A DNA stretch of 64,000 bases from JACPRL01 sp035573715 (GTDB lineage: Bacteria > Acidobacteriota > Terriglobia > Acidiferrales > 2-02-FULL-67-57), in contig DATLZZ010000002.1 of NCBI GenBank assembly GCA_035573715.1, forward strand, positions 248,001-312,000. The letters are read 5' to 3'. Within the stretch, counting starts at the first letter, position 1; every line of letters begins with the position of its first letter. The notes under the pieces are model-generated. The model saw only the letters and a list, made by a program, of their open reading frames with translations. It had not been told where the DNA came from and did not search any database. The translations under genes were made by a program, and so were the position numbers. Positions 33,611 through 43,111 of this stretch are shown here, in pieces.

Positions 33611-35611
33611 GTGCTGCAGAAACTTCACCGGGCTTTGCAGAACGCCGTGCGGGCGGCGGTGAAGAAGCGTTACGGGATTGAAGTTGACGCCGTTGTCCTG
33701 GAAAGACCTCCGCAGACCAGGCTGGGCGACCTGGCCTCTCCTCTGCCCTTCGAGTTGGCTCGGACATTGAAGCGGGCCCCGCGACAGATTGCCGCGGAGC
33801 TGGCGGAGTCGGTCGAGAAGGTCGAAGGCGTGGAGCGCGCCGAGGCGGCCGGCGGCGGCTACCTGAACTTTCACTTCCAGCGCGGCGCGGTTTTCAGCGG
33901 CGTGGTGCAAGCGGCGCGACGGCCCGAGGCGGGTGTGAGGCCGGACGCGCCGAAAGTCATCGTCGAACACACCAACATCAATCCCAACAAGGCGGCGCAC
34001 ATCGGGCACCTGCGCAACGCGGTGCTGGGTGACGTGTTTGTGCGGCTGCTGCGCTTCGCGAGCGAGCGGGTGGAAGTGCAGAACTACATCGACAACACCG
34101 GCGTGCAGGTGGCGGACGTGGTGGTGGGCTTCGAGCATCTGGAGAAAAAGTCGGTCGCCGAAGTGGAGAAATTGGCGAAGCAGGTGTCGCCGCGGCTCGA
34201 CTACTACTGTTGGGACCTCTACGCGCGGGTGACCCAGTTCTTCGAAGAAGACCCGAAGCGGCTGGAGCTGCGAGCAAGGGCGCTGAAGGCGATAGAAGAG
34301 GGCGAAGGAGAAACGGCGCGGCTGGCGGAGCTGGTCGCCACCACCATCGTGCGCTGCCACCTGAGCACGATGGAGCGGCTGGGCGTGGAATACGATCTGC
34401 TGCCGCGCGAGAGCGAAATCCTGCACCTGAAGTTCTGGGAGGCGGCCTTCGAGCAGTTGAAGCAGCGCGGCGCCATCGAGTTCGCCGAGTCGGGGAAGAA
34501 TCAAGGCTGCTGGGTGATGCGGCTCACCGGCGGAGACGCCGGTGCAACTGACGCCAGTGGCACTGAGACCGAGCTGGACGAAGCCAAGATTATCGTGCGC
34601 TCGAACGGCACCGTTACCTACGTGGGCAAGGACATTGCCTACCAGCTCTGGAAGTTCGGTCTGCTCCATCGCACCTTCGCCTACCGCCGCTTCCACACCT
34701 ATCCCAACGGCCACACGGTGTGGATGACCGCGGTGGCCGGCGAGCCGGATGCGCCGGCATTCGGCGGCGCCCACCAGGTTTACAACGTGATTGACTCGCG
34801 GCAGAGCTACCTGCAGAACATCGTCGCTGCCGGCGTGCGGGCCTTAGGGTACGCCGAGCAGGCCGACCGCTCCGTGCACTTCGCTTACGAGATGGTGGGA
34901 CTGACGCCGCGGTGCGCCCGCGAACTGGGAGTCGAGTTGGCGCCGGAAGATGAGAAGCGCCCGTTCGTTGAAGTCTCCGGCCGCAAGGGGCAAGGCGTGA
35001 AAGCCGACGACCTGCTGGACGCGCTGGAAGAGGTGGCGCGGCGTGAAGTGGCAGCACGGCAGGCGGAGTTGCCCGCCGAGCAGCAGGCGGCGTTGGCCCA
35101 CAAGATTGCGGTGGCGGCGCTGCGGTTCTTCCTGCTGCGGTTCACGCGCAACACGCCGATCGCGTTTGACTTCAAGGACGCCCTCAACTTCGACGGCGAA
35201 ACCGGTCCCTACCTGCAATACTCGGTCGTGCGGGCGCGGAATATTTTCCGCAAGCTGCGCGAAGCCGAGCCCGACTACGACGTGGATTCTCTTCCCGAGC
35301 GCGTCGCGACCGCGACCGCCGACGCAATCCTGGCGCCCGAGAAGGGCGACGACCTGTGGGAGCTGGTGATGACGGCGGCTGAGCTGGAACACATCGCCGC
35401 CATCGCCGCGGCGCAGCAGGAGCCGGCGCTGGTGGCCAAGTGGTCGTTCGGCCTGGCTCAGCAGTTCAATCTTTTCTACCACCGCCACCACATCCTGAGC
35501 GAATCGGACGCAGGGCGGAAAGCTTTTCTGCTATTGTTGGCCGACCTGGTTGAGCGCCGGCTGACCCGGGCGCTGGGTCTCATGGGCATCGAAGTGCCGG
35601 AGCGAATGTGA
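33611..35611 (+). CDS. argS: arginyl-tRNA synthetase
   Basis: 666 residues, GTG start. The N-terminal Add-1 domain binds the tRNA D-loop. NINPNKAAHIGHLRNAV (HIGH at about 130) and the degenerate KMSKS loop SGRKGQGVKADD mark the class I core. The C-terminal anticodon-binding helical domain includes NLFYHRHHIL. An insertion-like stretch around VTYVGKDIAYQLWKFG is usual for the family. It charges tRNA-Arg. Its stop overlaps the tldD start (GTGA). Confidence 0.95.
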   Translation: MLQKLHRALQNAVRAAVKKRYGIEVDAVVLERPPQTRLGDLASPLPFELARTLKRAPRQIAAELAESVEKVEGVERAEAAGGGYLNFHFQRGAVFSGVVQAARRPEAGVRPDAPKVIVEHTNINPNKAAHIGHLRNAVLGDVFVRLLRFASERVEVQNYIDNTGVQVADVVVGFEHLEKKSVAEVEKLAKQVSPRLDYYCWDLYARVTQFFEEDPKRLELRARALKAIEEGEGETARLAELVATTIVRCHLSTMERLGVEYDLLPRESEILHLKFWEAAFEQLKQRGAIEFAESGKNQGCWVMRLTGGDAGATDASGTETELDEAKIIVRSNGTVTYVGKDIAYQLWKFGLLHRTFAYRRFHTYPNGHTVWMTAVAGEPDAPAFGGAHQVYNVIDSRQSYLQNIVAAGVRALGYAEQADRSVHFAYEMVGLTPRCARELGVELAPEDEKRPFVEVSGRKGQGVKADDLLDALEEVARREVAARQAELPAEQQAALAHKIAVAALRFFLLRFTRNTPIAFDFKDALNFDGETGPYLQYSVVRARNIFRKLREAEPDYDVDSLPERVATATADAILAPEKGDDLWELVMTAAELEHIAAIAAAQQEPALVAKWSFGLAQQFNLFYHRHHILSESDAGRKAFLLLLADLVERRLTRALGLMGIEVPERM

Positions 35612-37032
35612 GCGCGCGAGAATTCTTCGAGGAACAGCACGGCCTGACGCCGCAGCGGCTGGAGCGCATCCTGGCGGAAGCGCTGGCCAACGGCGGCGAC
35701 TACGCCGACGTCTACGCCGAGCACCGGCTCTTCACCAGCCTGCACCTGGAAGAAAACGTCCTGAAGGAAATCAGCGAGGCGGTGTCGCAAGGCGTGGGCG
35801 TGCGCGTGGTGGCAGGCGAAGAGACCGGCTACGCCTACACCAACGACCTGTCGCTGAGCGGGCTGCTGGGCGCGGCGCGGACGGCGGGCTCGGTGGCGCG
35901 GTTCGGTCCGCGCGTCACGCAAGTGAACCTCTCGCCGATCGAAGTCCCCAACCGGTTTCCGGCGGCGCGGCCGCCCTACTTGGGACCCATTGAAGACATC
36001 ATCGCTTCGATTGAAGCCGCCAATGAATCGGCGCGCGCGGCCGACCCGCGCGTCCGCGAGGTTACCGTGCATTGGGGCGACGAGTGGCGCCAGGTGGTCA
36101 TCGCTACCAGCGAGGGCCAGTTGGCCCACGACACCACGCCGCTCTTCGTCTTCAGCGTCAGCGTGGTAGTGGAAGAGGAAGGCAATCGCCAGGTGGGCTG
36201 GAAGAACCTCGGGCTGCGCGCCGGGTTGGAAATCTTCTCGCCCGACAAAGCGGCGACGTTGGCGCGCGAGGCCGTGGCCCAGGCCACCACGCTGCTGCGC
36301 GCCCAGCCCGCGCCGGCGGGCGAGATGCCGATTGTGCTGGCGCCGGGAACCAGCGGCGTGCTGCTGCATGAATCGGTCGGCCATCCGCTGGAAGCCGACG
36401 CCAACCGGAAGAAACTCTCGGTCTTCAGCGGCCGCGTGGGAGAGAAGGTGGCCAGCGAGCTCTGCACGGTGATCGACGATGCCACGCAACCGCACCTGCG
36501 CGGCTCCATCAACATGGACGGCGAGGGATTCGTACCCACGCAGCCGACGGTTCTGATTGAGAAGGGCGTGCTGCGCGGCTACCTGCAGGACAAGCTTTCG
36601 GCGCGGCTGATGAAGATGGCCCCCACGGGCAACGGGCGCCGCCAGGACTACAGCGCGGTGCCGATTCCGCGCATGACCAACACCTTTCTGGCGGCGGGCG
36701 AGGACAACCCCTTCGACATTCTGCGCTCGGTGCCGCGCGGGATTTACTGCCGGGCGTTCAGCGGCGGCCAGGTCGAGCCGGCCGTCGGCCAGTTCACCTT
36801 CTCGATGCATGAGGCCTACTTGATCGAGAACGGCAACATCACCACTCCGGTCAAGGGCGCCACGCTCATCGGCAGCGGCCAGGAAGTGCTGCAGAACATC
36901 GTGGCCGTCGGCCACGACCTGCTGCTCGACCGCGGCGCCTGGGCCTGCGGCAAGCAGGGCCAGTCGGCCCCGGTCGGCGTCGGCACACCCACGGTCAAGA
37001 TTGCCAGGATGACCGTCGGCGGGATGAGGTGA
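35608..37032 (+). CDS. tldD: metalloprotease TldD
   Basis: 474 residues, GTG start overlapping the argS stop. The zinc motif HESVGH is at about residues 254-259 in VLLHESVGHPLEAD. The Cys-containing ligand region ELCTVIDDA and the C-terminal GSGQEVLQNIVAVGHDL match TldD. TldD with its partner TldE degrades unfolded or leader-containing peptides in the cytoplasm (microcin maturation, CcdA turnover). The partner gene follows after 3 nt. Confidence 0.94.
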   Translation: MSAREFFEEQHGLTPQRLERILAEALANGGDYADVYAEHRLFTSLHLEENVLKEISEAVSQGVGVRVVAGEETGYAYTNDLSLSGLLGAARTAGSVARFGPRVTQVNLSPIEVPNRFPAARPPYLGPIEDIIASIEAANESARAADPRVREVTVHWGDEWRQVVIATSEGQLAHDTTPLFVFSVSVVVEEEGNRQVGWKNLGLRAGLEIFSPDKAATLAREAVAQATTLLRAQPAPAGEMPIVLAPGTSGVLLHESVGHPLEADANRKKLSVFSGRVGEKVASELCTVIDDATQPHLRGSINMDGEGFVPTQPTVLIEKGVLRGYLQDKLSARLMKMAPTGNGRRQDYSAVPIPRMTNTFLAAGEDNPFDILRSVPRGIYCRAFSGGQVEPAVGQFTFSMHEAYLIENGNITTPVKGATLIGSGQEVLQNIVAVGHDLLLDRGAWACGKQGQSAPVGVGTPTVKIARMTVGGMR

Positions 37033-37035
37033 GAC

Positions 37036-38379
37036 GTGCCCACGCGTGACCTGGAGCTGCTGCCCGAGCGGCTGCTGAAGCAGGCGCAGCGCGCCGGCGC
37101 TCAGGACGCCGAGGTCTGGGTCCAGGAGTCGACCCGCTTCGTTACTCACCTGCGGCACGGCAATGTGGAAGAGCTCACCGAGGCGACCACGCGCTCGGTG
37201 CACCTGCGGGTGTTTGTCGAGCAGCGCGTCGGGCGAGCCAGCAGCTCCGACCTGCGCTCGAAAGAGCTGGCGGCGTTGGCCAAACGTGCGGTCGAGCACG
37301 CCTGGAAGTCGCACGCGGATCCGTTTGCGGGACTGCCGGAAAAGACCGGCGCAGTCCCGCCCAGCCAGGGACTCGACCTCTACGACCCCGAGCTTGAAAC
37401 CATGACCTCGGCTGAGAAGGTAGCGCTGGCCCGCGAAGCCGAGCGCATCGGGTTGAGCCTTGACCCGCAGGTGAAGAACTCCGGCGGGGCCGGCTTCAGC
37501 ACCACGCGCGGCCAGGTGTGGCTGGCGAACACGCGCGGGTTTTTCAACGGCTACAAGGCGTCGAGTTGCAGCCTCTCGCTCTACCTGCTGGGCCACGAGC
37601 GCGGGCGCGCCGAGCAAGTCTCCGACTACTGGGACAGCGTCTCCCGGCACCGGGCGCGGCTGGAGTCGCCCGAACAGGTGGCGCGAAAAACGGTGGAGCG
37701 AGTGCGGCGGCATTTCGGCGCGAAGAAAGTCGGCACCGCGGAAGTCCCGGTCATCTTTGAGCCGCTGCTCGCGGCGGATTTGTTGAGCGACATCTTCGGC
37801 GCGGTGCGCGGCGAAGCCATCTACCTGCGGCGGTCGTTCCTGGCCGACCAGTTGGGCCGGAAGATTGCCGCCGACGGCGTAACGATTGTGGATGACGGTC
37901 TCCTGCCCGGCGGCATCGGCACCCGGCCATTCGACCGCGAGGGCATGCCCTCGCAGCGCACTTTGGTGGTTGAAAAAGGCGTGCTGCGGAATTATCTTTG
38001 CGGCAGCTATTCGGCGCGCAAGCTGAAGCTGAAGAGCACCGGCAACGGCACGGGCGACGGCGAAGCGCCCACAAATTTCCACCTCGCCGCCGGCCCTCAC
38101 GCGCCGGAAGCCATTGTCGGCTCGGTGAAGAAGGGGCTCTATCTGACGCGCTTGATCGGGCAGGGCGTTAACCTGGTGACGGGCGATTATTCGCGCGGGG
38201 CCTTCGGGCTGTGGATTGAGGACGGGCACTTCGTTCATCCCGTGCGCGAAATCACCATCAGCAGCAACCTGCGCGCCATGCTCGAAGGGATGGAAATGGT
38301 GGGCAACGACCTGGAGCTGCGCGACCAGTTCTCCGCCCCGACCGTGAAGATTGCCGCGATGACGGTGGCCGGAACGTGA
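37036..38379 (+). CDS. pmbA: TldE/PmbA subunit of the TldD-type protease
   Basis: 447 residues of the same U62 family, GTG start. It lacks an HExxxH motif, as expected of the non-catalytic TldE subunit. Shared family segments are VPVIFEPLLAADLLS, TIVDDGLLPGGIGTRPFDRE and NLVTGDYSRGAFGLWIEDG. It probably assembles with TldD from the adjacent gene into a heterodimer with one active site. Confidence 0.92.
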   Translation: MPTRDLELLPERLLKQAQRAGAQDAEVWVQESTRFVTHLRHGNVEELTEATTRSVHLRVFVEQRVGRASSSDLRSKELAALAKRAVEHAWKSHADPFAGLPEKTGAVPPSQGLDLYDPELETMTSAEKVALAREAERIGLSLDPQVKNSGGAGFSTTRGQVWLANTRGFFNGYKASSCSLSLYLLGHERGRAEQVSDYWDSVSRHRARLESPEQVARKTVERVRRHFGAKKVGTAEVPVIFEPLLAADLLSDIFGAVRGEAIYLRRSFLADQLGRKIAADGVTIVDDGLLPGGIGTRPFDREGMPSQRTLVVEKGVLRNYLCGSYSARKLKLKSTGNGTGDGEAPTNFHLAAGPHAPEAIVGSVKKGLYLTRLIGQGVNLVTGDYSRGAFGLWIEDGHFVHPVREITISSNLRAMLEGMEMVGNDLELRDQFSAPTVKIAAMTVAGT

Positions 38380-38437
38380 GTTCCAGTACTTTCGTACAAT
38401 TGACGCCGCGCCTGTTCCCGCGTAGCCTGAGCGCAGC

Positions 38438-38845
38438 ATGCGGGCAACTGCACAGAGCCGGTGGAAGCGCGAGGTGAGTGTGAGCGACGTTCATCCTCCC
38501 GACGTTCTGCATCCGGAAAAAGACCGGCGGCGCAGCCAGCGCGTGCTGATTGTCATCCCGGTGAACGTTTCCTGGACCACCAAGGAAGGCGTGCGGGTGA
38601 AGGAGGAAGCCCACACCGAAGTGGTCAGCCGGCACGGCGCGCTGCTGCGGATGAAGGGCAGCCTGCCCGTCGGCGCCCAAGTGGAGCTCAACCGGCATCG
38701 CACCGGCCACACCTCGCGCGCGCGCGTGGTGTGGAGCGGCAAGCCGGACGCGGAAGGCATCGGGCGTGTTGCGGTCGAGCTCACTGAAACCAGCGACGAG
38801 TTCTGGGGCGTCTACCTGCCGCCGACGCCCGGGATGGATTCCTGA
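38438..38845 (+). CDS. PilZ-like domain protein
   Basis: 135 residues. After a variable N terminus it shows RRRSQRVLIVIPVNVSW, a PilZ-type RxxxR opening. VVSRHGALLRMKGSLPVGAQ stands where PilZ has DxSxxG, and ARVVWSGKPDAEGIGRVAVEL closes the barrel. The second c-di-GMP motif is not conserved (SRHG), so nucleotide binding is doubtful. The ATG at 38438 and a GTG at 38474 are both possible starts. It lies 58 nt after pmbA. Confidence 0.75.
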   Translation: MRATAQSRWKREVSVSDVHPPDVLHPEKDRRRSQRVLIVIPVNVSWTTKEGVRVKEEAHTEVVSRHGALLRMKGSLPVGAQVELNRHRTGHTSRARVVWSGKPDAEGIGRVAVELTETSDEFWGVYLPPTPGMDS

Positions 38846-38855
38846 TCATTCCCTT

Positions 38856-40022
38856 CTAGTTTGAACCCAGCAGGAATTGGCGCACGGCGGGCTCGCTGTT
38901 TTTTTTCACCAGCGTCAGCACGGTGTCGCCATTCTGCAGGACAGTCTCGCCGCGGGCAATGATGGCGTCGCCGGCGCGGATGACGGTGACGATGTTGCAG
39001 TCGGGCGGGAGCTCGAGGCTGCGCAGCGGCTTGCCGGCCACGGGCGAGTTCGAGTCGAGGTGATACTCCATCAGCTCCAGCCCGCCGCCGGTGCGCAGGT
39101 CGAGCACGGTGCGCATGCGGCTGGTGGGCATCTCGGACTGAATCAGCGCCGTGATGATGGCGGTGGAGCTGACGGTGATGTCCACGCCCAGCTTCTGCAT
39201 CGCCACTTCGTTGCGCGGATTCTTGACCCGCGCCACCGTCTTGGGCACGCCGAAGCGGTGCTTGGCAATCTGGCAGGCGATGAGATTGTCCTGGTCGTGG
39301 TTGGTGACGGCGACGAACACGTTGGCCCGGCCTACGCCCGCCTGCTCCTGCACCCGGATCGAGGAGCCGTCGCCGAAAATCACCGGACAGTCCACCTGGC
39401 GGCTGATGAGGTCAAAAATTTTCTGATCCTGCTCGAGCACGGTGACCTCGATATTGTTCTGCCGCAGCGCCCGCGTCAGGAAGTAGCCCACGCGGCCCCC
39501 GCCCATCACCACCACGTAGAAGGGCTGGTCGGCGGCGCGCGCCGGCGCCGACGGCATGGGCGGCTCGACCGCGTGTCCCTTGGCGGATTCCCAGGCCTGC
39601 GCGAACGAAGTGCGCTTCTGCGGTTCCTGCTCCAACTGGCTGACCAGGTAGGCAGCCCCGGCGACGGTGATGGGCAGCGTTTCGATGCCGGCGGCGCGAA
39701 AGATTTCCTCCCGCGCCGCGTCGTAGACCACGGCGATAATGCGGGGGATGGCGAAAACAATCTTGGCGATTTGCGCCACCATCAGGTTGGTGTTTTCGTC
39801 GCGGGTGAGCGCGAACAGCGCGTCGGCCTGAGCGGCGCCAGCGGTGCGCAGCAGTTCTTCGTCAATGGCGTTGCCGAGCAGGAAGCGGGCGTGGAGGTCG
39901 CGGTCGTGGCGCTCCAGCGCCGTGCGCTCCTTGTCCAGCACCACCACTTCGTGCTGCTGGGTGTCGAGCAGCTTCACCACCTGGCTGCCCAGACGCCCGT
40001 AGCCGACGCAGATGATTCGCAT
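38856..40022 (-). CDS. trkA: TrkA-like protein with two RCK (TrkA-N) domains
   Basis: 388 residues. The first Rossmann domain starts ICVGYGRLGSQVVKLLD. The second, after a Pro-rich linker of about 40 residues, starts VVVMGGGRVGYFLTRAL with the acidic ribose-binding VLEQD. A TrkA-C domain closes the chain (VAGKPLRSLELPPDCNI, TVLTLVKK). It is a cytoplasmic NAD(H)-sensing gating subunit of a Trk/Ktr potassium channel, but no trkH/ktrB is in the window. GAGG 7 nt upstream supports the ATG at 40022. The likely promoter is far upstream, at 40339. Confidence 0.9.
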   Translation of the reverse strand: MRIICVGYGRLGSQVVKLLDTQQHEVVVLDKERTALERHDRDLHARFLLGNAIDEELLRTAGAAQADALFALTRDENTNLMVAQIAKIVFAIPRIIAVVYDAAREEIFRAAGIETLPITVAGAAYLVSQLEQEPQKRTSFAQAWESAKGHAVEPPMPSAPARAADQPFYVVVMGGGRVGYFLTRALRQNNIEVTVLEQDQKIFDLISRQVDCPVIFGDGSSIRVQEQAGVGRANVFVAVTNHDQDNLIACQIAKHRFGVPKTVARVKNPRNEVAMQKLGVDITVSSTAIITALIQSEMPTSRMRTVLDLRTGGGLELMEYHLDSNSPVAGKPLRSLELPPDCNIVTVIRAGDAIIARGETVLQNGDTVLTLVKKNSEPAVRQFLLGSN

Positions 40023-40392
40023 GGGGGAACCCTCGCCCCTATTCTACAGGTTTTCCGGCAGTCGGCTCATTGAACCTTTGACCTCGGACTCCCCCTTCAT
40101 TGGCGCGACGGGGGAGGGGGTGAAGCCACCAACCTTGGCGCATCTGATTGAAAAAACTATACTTGTACGACGAAACTAGCTTCATTTCATATTTCCCTTC
40201 TTGTTCCCAACCAGTTGAAAAGGAACGGCTTGCCGGAAACTAGTTCTTTCCAGGGGGGAGACTGCGCGACTCTGGCATCCTGTCATTCCAGACACCACTA
40301 CCACAGGCGAATTATAAGCGAAAAAAGGGCAATTGTCAAGGGTGCCTTCGGAACGGCGGGCCTTCAACCCCGCCGAAGAGCCCCTGAGGTCG
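40023..40392. other. 370-nt spacer: probable long trkA leader or small RNA
   Basis: No convincing protein gene. A perfect sigma70 promoter at 40311-40339 on the minus strand would make about 280 nt of untranslated RNA before trkA. Possible stems in that RNA include GGAAA-N7-TTTCC, CGGC-AA-GCCG and GTTCC-N14-GGAAC in the region around 40200-40260. I could not match it to a known riboswitch. Confidence 0.5.
40311..40339 (-). promoter_or_regulatory. perfect-consensus sigma70 promoter
   Basis: Minus strand: TTGACA (40334-40339), a spacer of exactly 17 nt, and TATAAT (40311-40316). It lies 54 nt after the pepA stop and 289 nt before the trkA ATG, with a start point near 40304. Confidence 0.85.
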
Positions 40393-41985
40393 TCAACCGG
40401 AGAAGTGCTCCGCCAAATGCACCAGGGTGCGGAGGCCGATGCCGGTGGGGCCTTTGGCCAGCCCGGGCTTGGCCTCTTCCAGCCAGGCGGTGCCGGCGAT
40501 GTCGAGGTGAATCCAGGGAGTGGAGCCGACAAACTCCTGAATGAACAGCGCGCCGTTGATGGCGCCGCCGCCGCGCCCCTTGCCGGTGTTGCGAATGTCG
40601 GCGATTTCGCTCTTGATGTTGTCGGCGTAGTCGTCGTCGAGCGGCATGGGCCAGAACTTTTCCCCGGCGGCGCGGGCGCTCGAGAGAAAAGCGTCGAAGA
40701 ACTTCTGGTTGTTGGTGAAGGCGCCGGCGTAGACCCCGCCGAGCGCAATGTGGATGGCGCCGGTGAGCGTGGCAGCGTCGACGATGTGCGTCGCGCCGAG
40801 CTCGCGGGCGTAGTAGACGGCATCGGCCAGCACCAGGCGGCCTTCGGCGTCGGTGTTGATAACTTCAATGGTCTTGCCCGACATGGCGACTTGAATGTCG
40901 CCGGGCTTCTGCGCCTTGCCGCTGGGCAGGTTTTCAGTGAGCGGCATGATGGCGATGACCTTGATTTTCGGCTTGAGCTGGGCGATGGCGCGCATCGCGC
41001 CCAGCATGGTGGCGGCGCCCGCCATGTCGTACTTCATTTTTTCCATTCCCTCGCCGGGCTTGATGGAGATGCCGCCGGAGTCGAAGGTGATTCCCTTCCC
41101 CACCAGGCCGAGGACGGGCTGGCCTTTCTGCCAGCCCGCGGGCGAGTAGGTGAGCACCACCATGCGCGGCGGCTCTTCGCTGCCCTGGGCGACGGAAAGA
41201 AACGCGCCCATCTTGAGTTCTCGGGCGCGGTTCTCGTCCAGGATGTCGGCTTGCAGGTCGAACTCGCGCGCCATCTTCGCGGCGTGCTCGGCGAAGATCC
41301 GCGGGGTAAGGCGGTTGGAGGGCTCGTTGATGAGCTCGCGGGCGAAGTTCTGCGCCTCGCCGAGAATCTGCCCGCGCCGCGTTGCGTCCTCGAGCTCGGC
41401 CTTCTTGTCGGCCGCCAGGCCGGCGAGTTGCAGGGTGCGGACGATTTTGTTGGTTGGCCGCTCGGTCTGGTAGCGCGTGGTGTCGAAGTTGGCCAGCGCC
41501 GTTCCCTCCACGGCGGCCTGGGCGGCCTCGGCGGCGGAGACGCCGTCGGGCAGCGAGCGGAGGAAGAAAGCAAACTCGGTCAGCCCGCGCGCCTTGAGCG
41601 CCCGGGCCGCGGTGCCGGCGAGCTGGCGGATGGAGTCGAGCGAAAATTTGCTCATCTTGCCAGCGCCGAGGATCATCAGCCGCAAGGCGCGGAAGCCCCG
41701 CGGCTGATGCAACAGCACGGTTTCGCCGGCCTTGCCGGTGAGCTCGCCCGAGGCCGCCAGCGTGGAGAGCTGACCGCCGACGAGCTGATCGAAGGCCGCC
41801 AGGGCGTATTCGAGGCGCGGCTCGACCGGCGGGACCGCCGGCGATTCGTCGGCCCAGCGGTCGAGGTCTTCGAGCAGGTGCGGCAGGGGCGAAGGCTCGG
41901 GCGTGTCGGGTTGAAAGGTCCAGGTCACCAGGGCTTCGGTGGAGATGGCCTCGGGCGGGTCGAAGAGCAGTTTGACGTCAAGCAT
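40393..41985 (-). CDS. pepA: leucyl aminopeptidase (M17)
   Basis: 530 residues from the ATG at 41985 with GAGG at proper distance. An in-frame ATG at 42015 is less likely. The M17 catalytic domain shows VGKGITFDSGGISIKPG (metal Lys and Asp), MKYDMAGAATML (catalytic Lys region nearby) and NTDAEGRLVLADAV (Asp and Glu ligands, active Arg). It is a cytoplasmic two-metal hexameric enzyme that removes N-terminal residues. The N-terminal domain is less conserved, as usual. Confidence 0.94.
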   Translation of the reverse strand: MLDVKLLFDPPEAISTEALVTWTFQPDTPEPSPLPHLLEDLDRWADESPAVPPVEPRLEYALAAFDQLVGGQLSTLAASGELTGKAGETVLLHQPRGFRALRLMILGAGKMSKFSLDSIRQLAGTAARALKARGLTEFAFFLRSLPDGVSAAEAAQAAVEGTALANFDTTRYQTERPTNKIVRTLQLAGLAADKKAELEDATRRGQILGEAQNFARELINEPSNRLTPRIFAEHAAKMAREFDLQADILDENRARELKMGAFLSVAQGSEEPPRMVVLTYSPAGWQKGQPVLGLVGKGITFDSGGISIKPGEGMEKMKYDMAGAATMLGAMRAIAQLKPKIKVIAIMPLTENLPSGKAQKPGDIQVAMSGKTIEVINTDAEGRLVLADAVYYARELGATHIVDAATLTGAIHIALGGVYAGAFTNNQKFFDAFLSSARAAGEKFWPMPLDDDYADNIKSEIADIRNTGKGRGGGAINGALFIQEFVGSTPWIHLDIAGTAWLEEAKPGLAKGPTGIGLRTLVHLAEHFSG

Positions 41986-42044
41986 GAGGTACCTCGAAGA
42001 GAAGTTGAAAAGCAACAGTCTACACTAGTCGCTATAGGGGGCAT

Positions 42045-42182
42045 AGGAGGTAGAGGAAGCAGAGGAAGCAGAGGAGAAAGCATTACCGCAGAGGTCGCAG
42101 AGGAACGGAGAGAACGCGGAGACCCTCAGGGGCTAAAGCCCAGGGTATGGTGGCCAGGCAACGGCACGGCTAAAGCCGTGCC
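42045..42182. repeat. intergenic purine-rich and palindromic repeats
   Basis: From left to right: GAGGAAGCA-type purine repeats, then ACCGCAGAGGTCGCAGAGG (42085-42103), then two GGCTAAAGCC palindromes (42131-42140 and 42168-42177). The second is extended to GGCACGGC-TAAA-GCCGTGCC (42163-42182). ACCGCAGAG-like copies recur at 43077-43094 and 44103, always between genes, so this looks like a dispersed genomic repeat. Confidence 0.6.
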
Positions 42183-42207
42183 CTCCCGCCTACTCGCTGA
42201 GCTCCCT

Positions 42208-43065
42208 TCACTGGAAGGTCGTCGTCTCAAAGGGTTCGGTGAAGATGACGGCATCGGGGAAGAAGGCGCGGATTTCCGCCGCGCGCTGCTCGAGCTCTTG
42301 GGGCGGGATGTGCATGGCGACCACGATGCGGGCGCGCACGTGGCGCTGGATGATTTCGCTGCCCTTCTTCTCGGTCAGACACCAGAACGGAATGAAAGCG
42401 ACGTCGAGCTTCTCTTTCGCCCAACCGAAGGAACGAATCTCGCTCTCGTCGGCGTCGCTGTCGCCGAGGTGGAGAATCTTCCAGCCGCCCAGCGTGACCA
42501 GGTGGCCGAGGTTTTGGATTTCGGCGTGGCGGCCGCTGCCGTGGCTGACGCGGTAGGCCTGGACGGTGATGCCGTCCACCGTCACGGAAATCGGCCGGTC
42601 GCCCGTGGGGAGAATCCGCCGGACGCGGTTGCGCGCGATGACGTCGTCTTTCAATTCTTCCGCCACGGCGTCGCAGACCTGCGGAGAAGAAATGAGCACG
42701 GCGCGGAAATTGTGGACGAGGTAGCGCCCGACCGCCGCAGCGTCGAAGTGGTCGGCGTGGTAGTGGCTGACCAGCACCAGCTTGGCGGCGTCGAAGGGCG
42801 GTCGCGCGGTCTCCACTTCATCGCGCCGCGCTGGCGGTATCATCGCGTATCCTTCGACCCCCTCGCGAAACAACGCGTCAATCAGGACCTTGTTCTCGAT
42901 GATGGCTGTGCGCCCCGGGATGTCCTCCTGCGGGAGCGTCAGCAGGAACCCCTCGTTGGCGATGTAGGTGAGCTCGAGTGGCGGCCGCCCGGGCTGCGGA
43001 TGAAGAAGTGCCAGAGGCGCAGCCAGCAGCGCCAAACAGCCAGGCCGGAAGAGAGTTCGTCCCAT
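42208..43065 (-). CDS. exported metallo-beta-lactamase-fold hydrolase (UlaG/YtnP-like)
   Basis: 285 residues with an N-terminal signal-like segment (LFRPGCLALLAAPLALL). The MBL motif VSHYHADHFDAAAVGRYL is at about residues 98-115. Further ligands are in YRVSHGSGRHAEIQNLGHLV and ILHLGDSDADESE, and a late His in VAMHIPPQELEQ. The strand order fits the beta-lactamase-like UlaG branch. The substrate is unknown. Repeats flank it on both sides and no operon partner is evident. Confidence 0.85.
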   Translation of the reverse strand: MGRTLFRPGCLALLAAPLALLHPQPGRPPLELTYIANEGFLLTLPQEDIPGRTAIIENKVLIDALFREGVEGYAMIPPARRDEVETARPPFDAAKLVLVSHYHADHFDAAAVGRYLVHNFRAVLISSPQVCDAVAEELKDDVIARNRVRRILPTGDRPISVTVDGITVQAYRVSHGSGRHAEIQNLGHLVTLGGWKILHLGDSDADESEIRSFGWAKEKLDVAFIPFWCLTEKKGSEIIQRHVRARIVVAMHIPPQELEQRAAEIRAFFPDAVIFTEPFETTTFQ

Positions 43066-43111
43066 GAAGGCAGTTTACCGCAGAGAACGCGGAGAAAGCG
43101 GATTCGGTGAG

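Noticed and set aside
35476..38439. 987-codon minus-strand open frame across tldD and pmbA
   Set aside because: Antisense shadow in GC-rich coding DNA. The plus-strand genes carry the catalytic motifs. The same applies to long antisense frames over metG (28955-31441), pepA (40333-43110) and the TonB receptor (13661-15925).
40133..40161. Plus-strand promoter-like TTGGCG-17-TATACT
   Set aside because: Would only transcribe antisense into pepA. No gene follows on that strand.
40040..40186. 48-codon minus-strand frame in the trkA leader
   Set aside because: No clear ribosome-binding site, no recognisable protein features.
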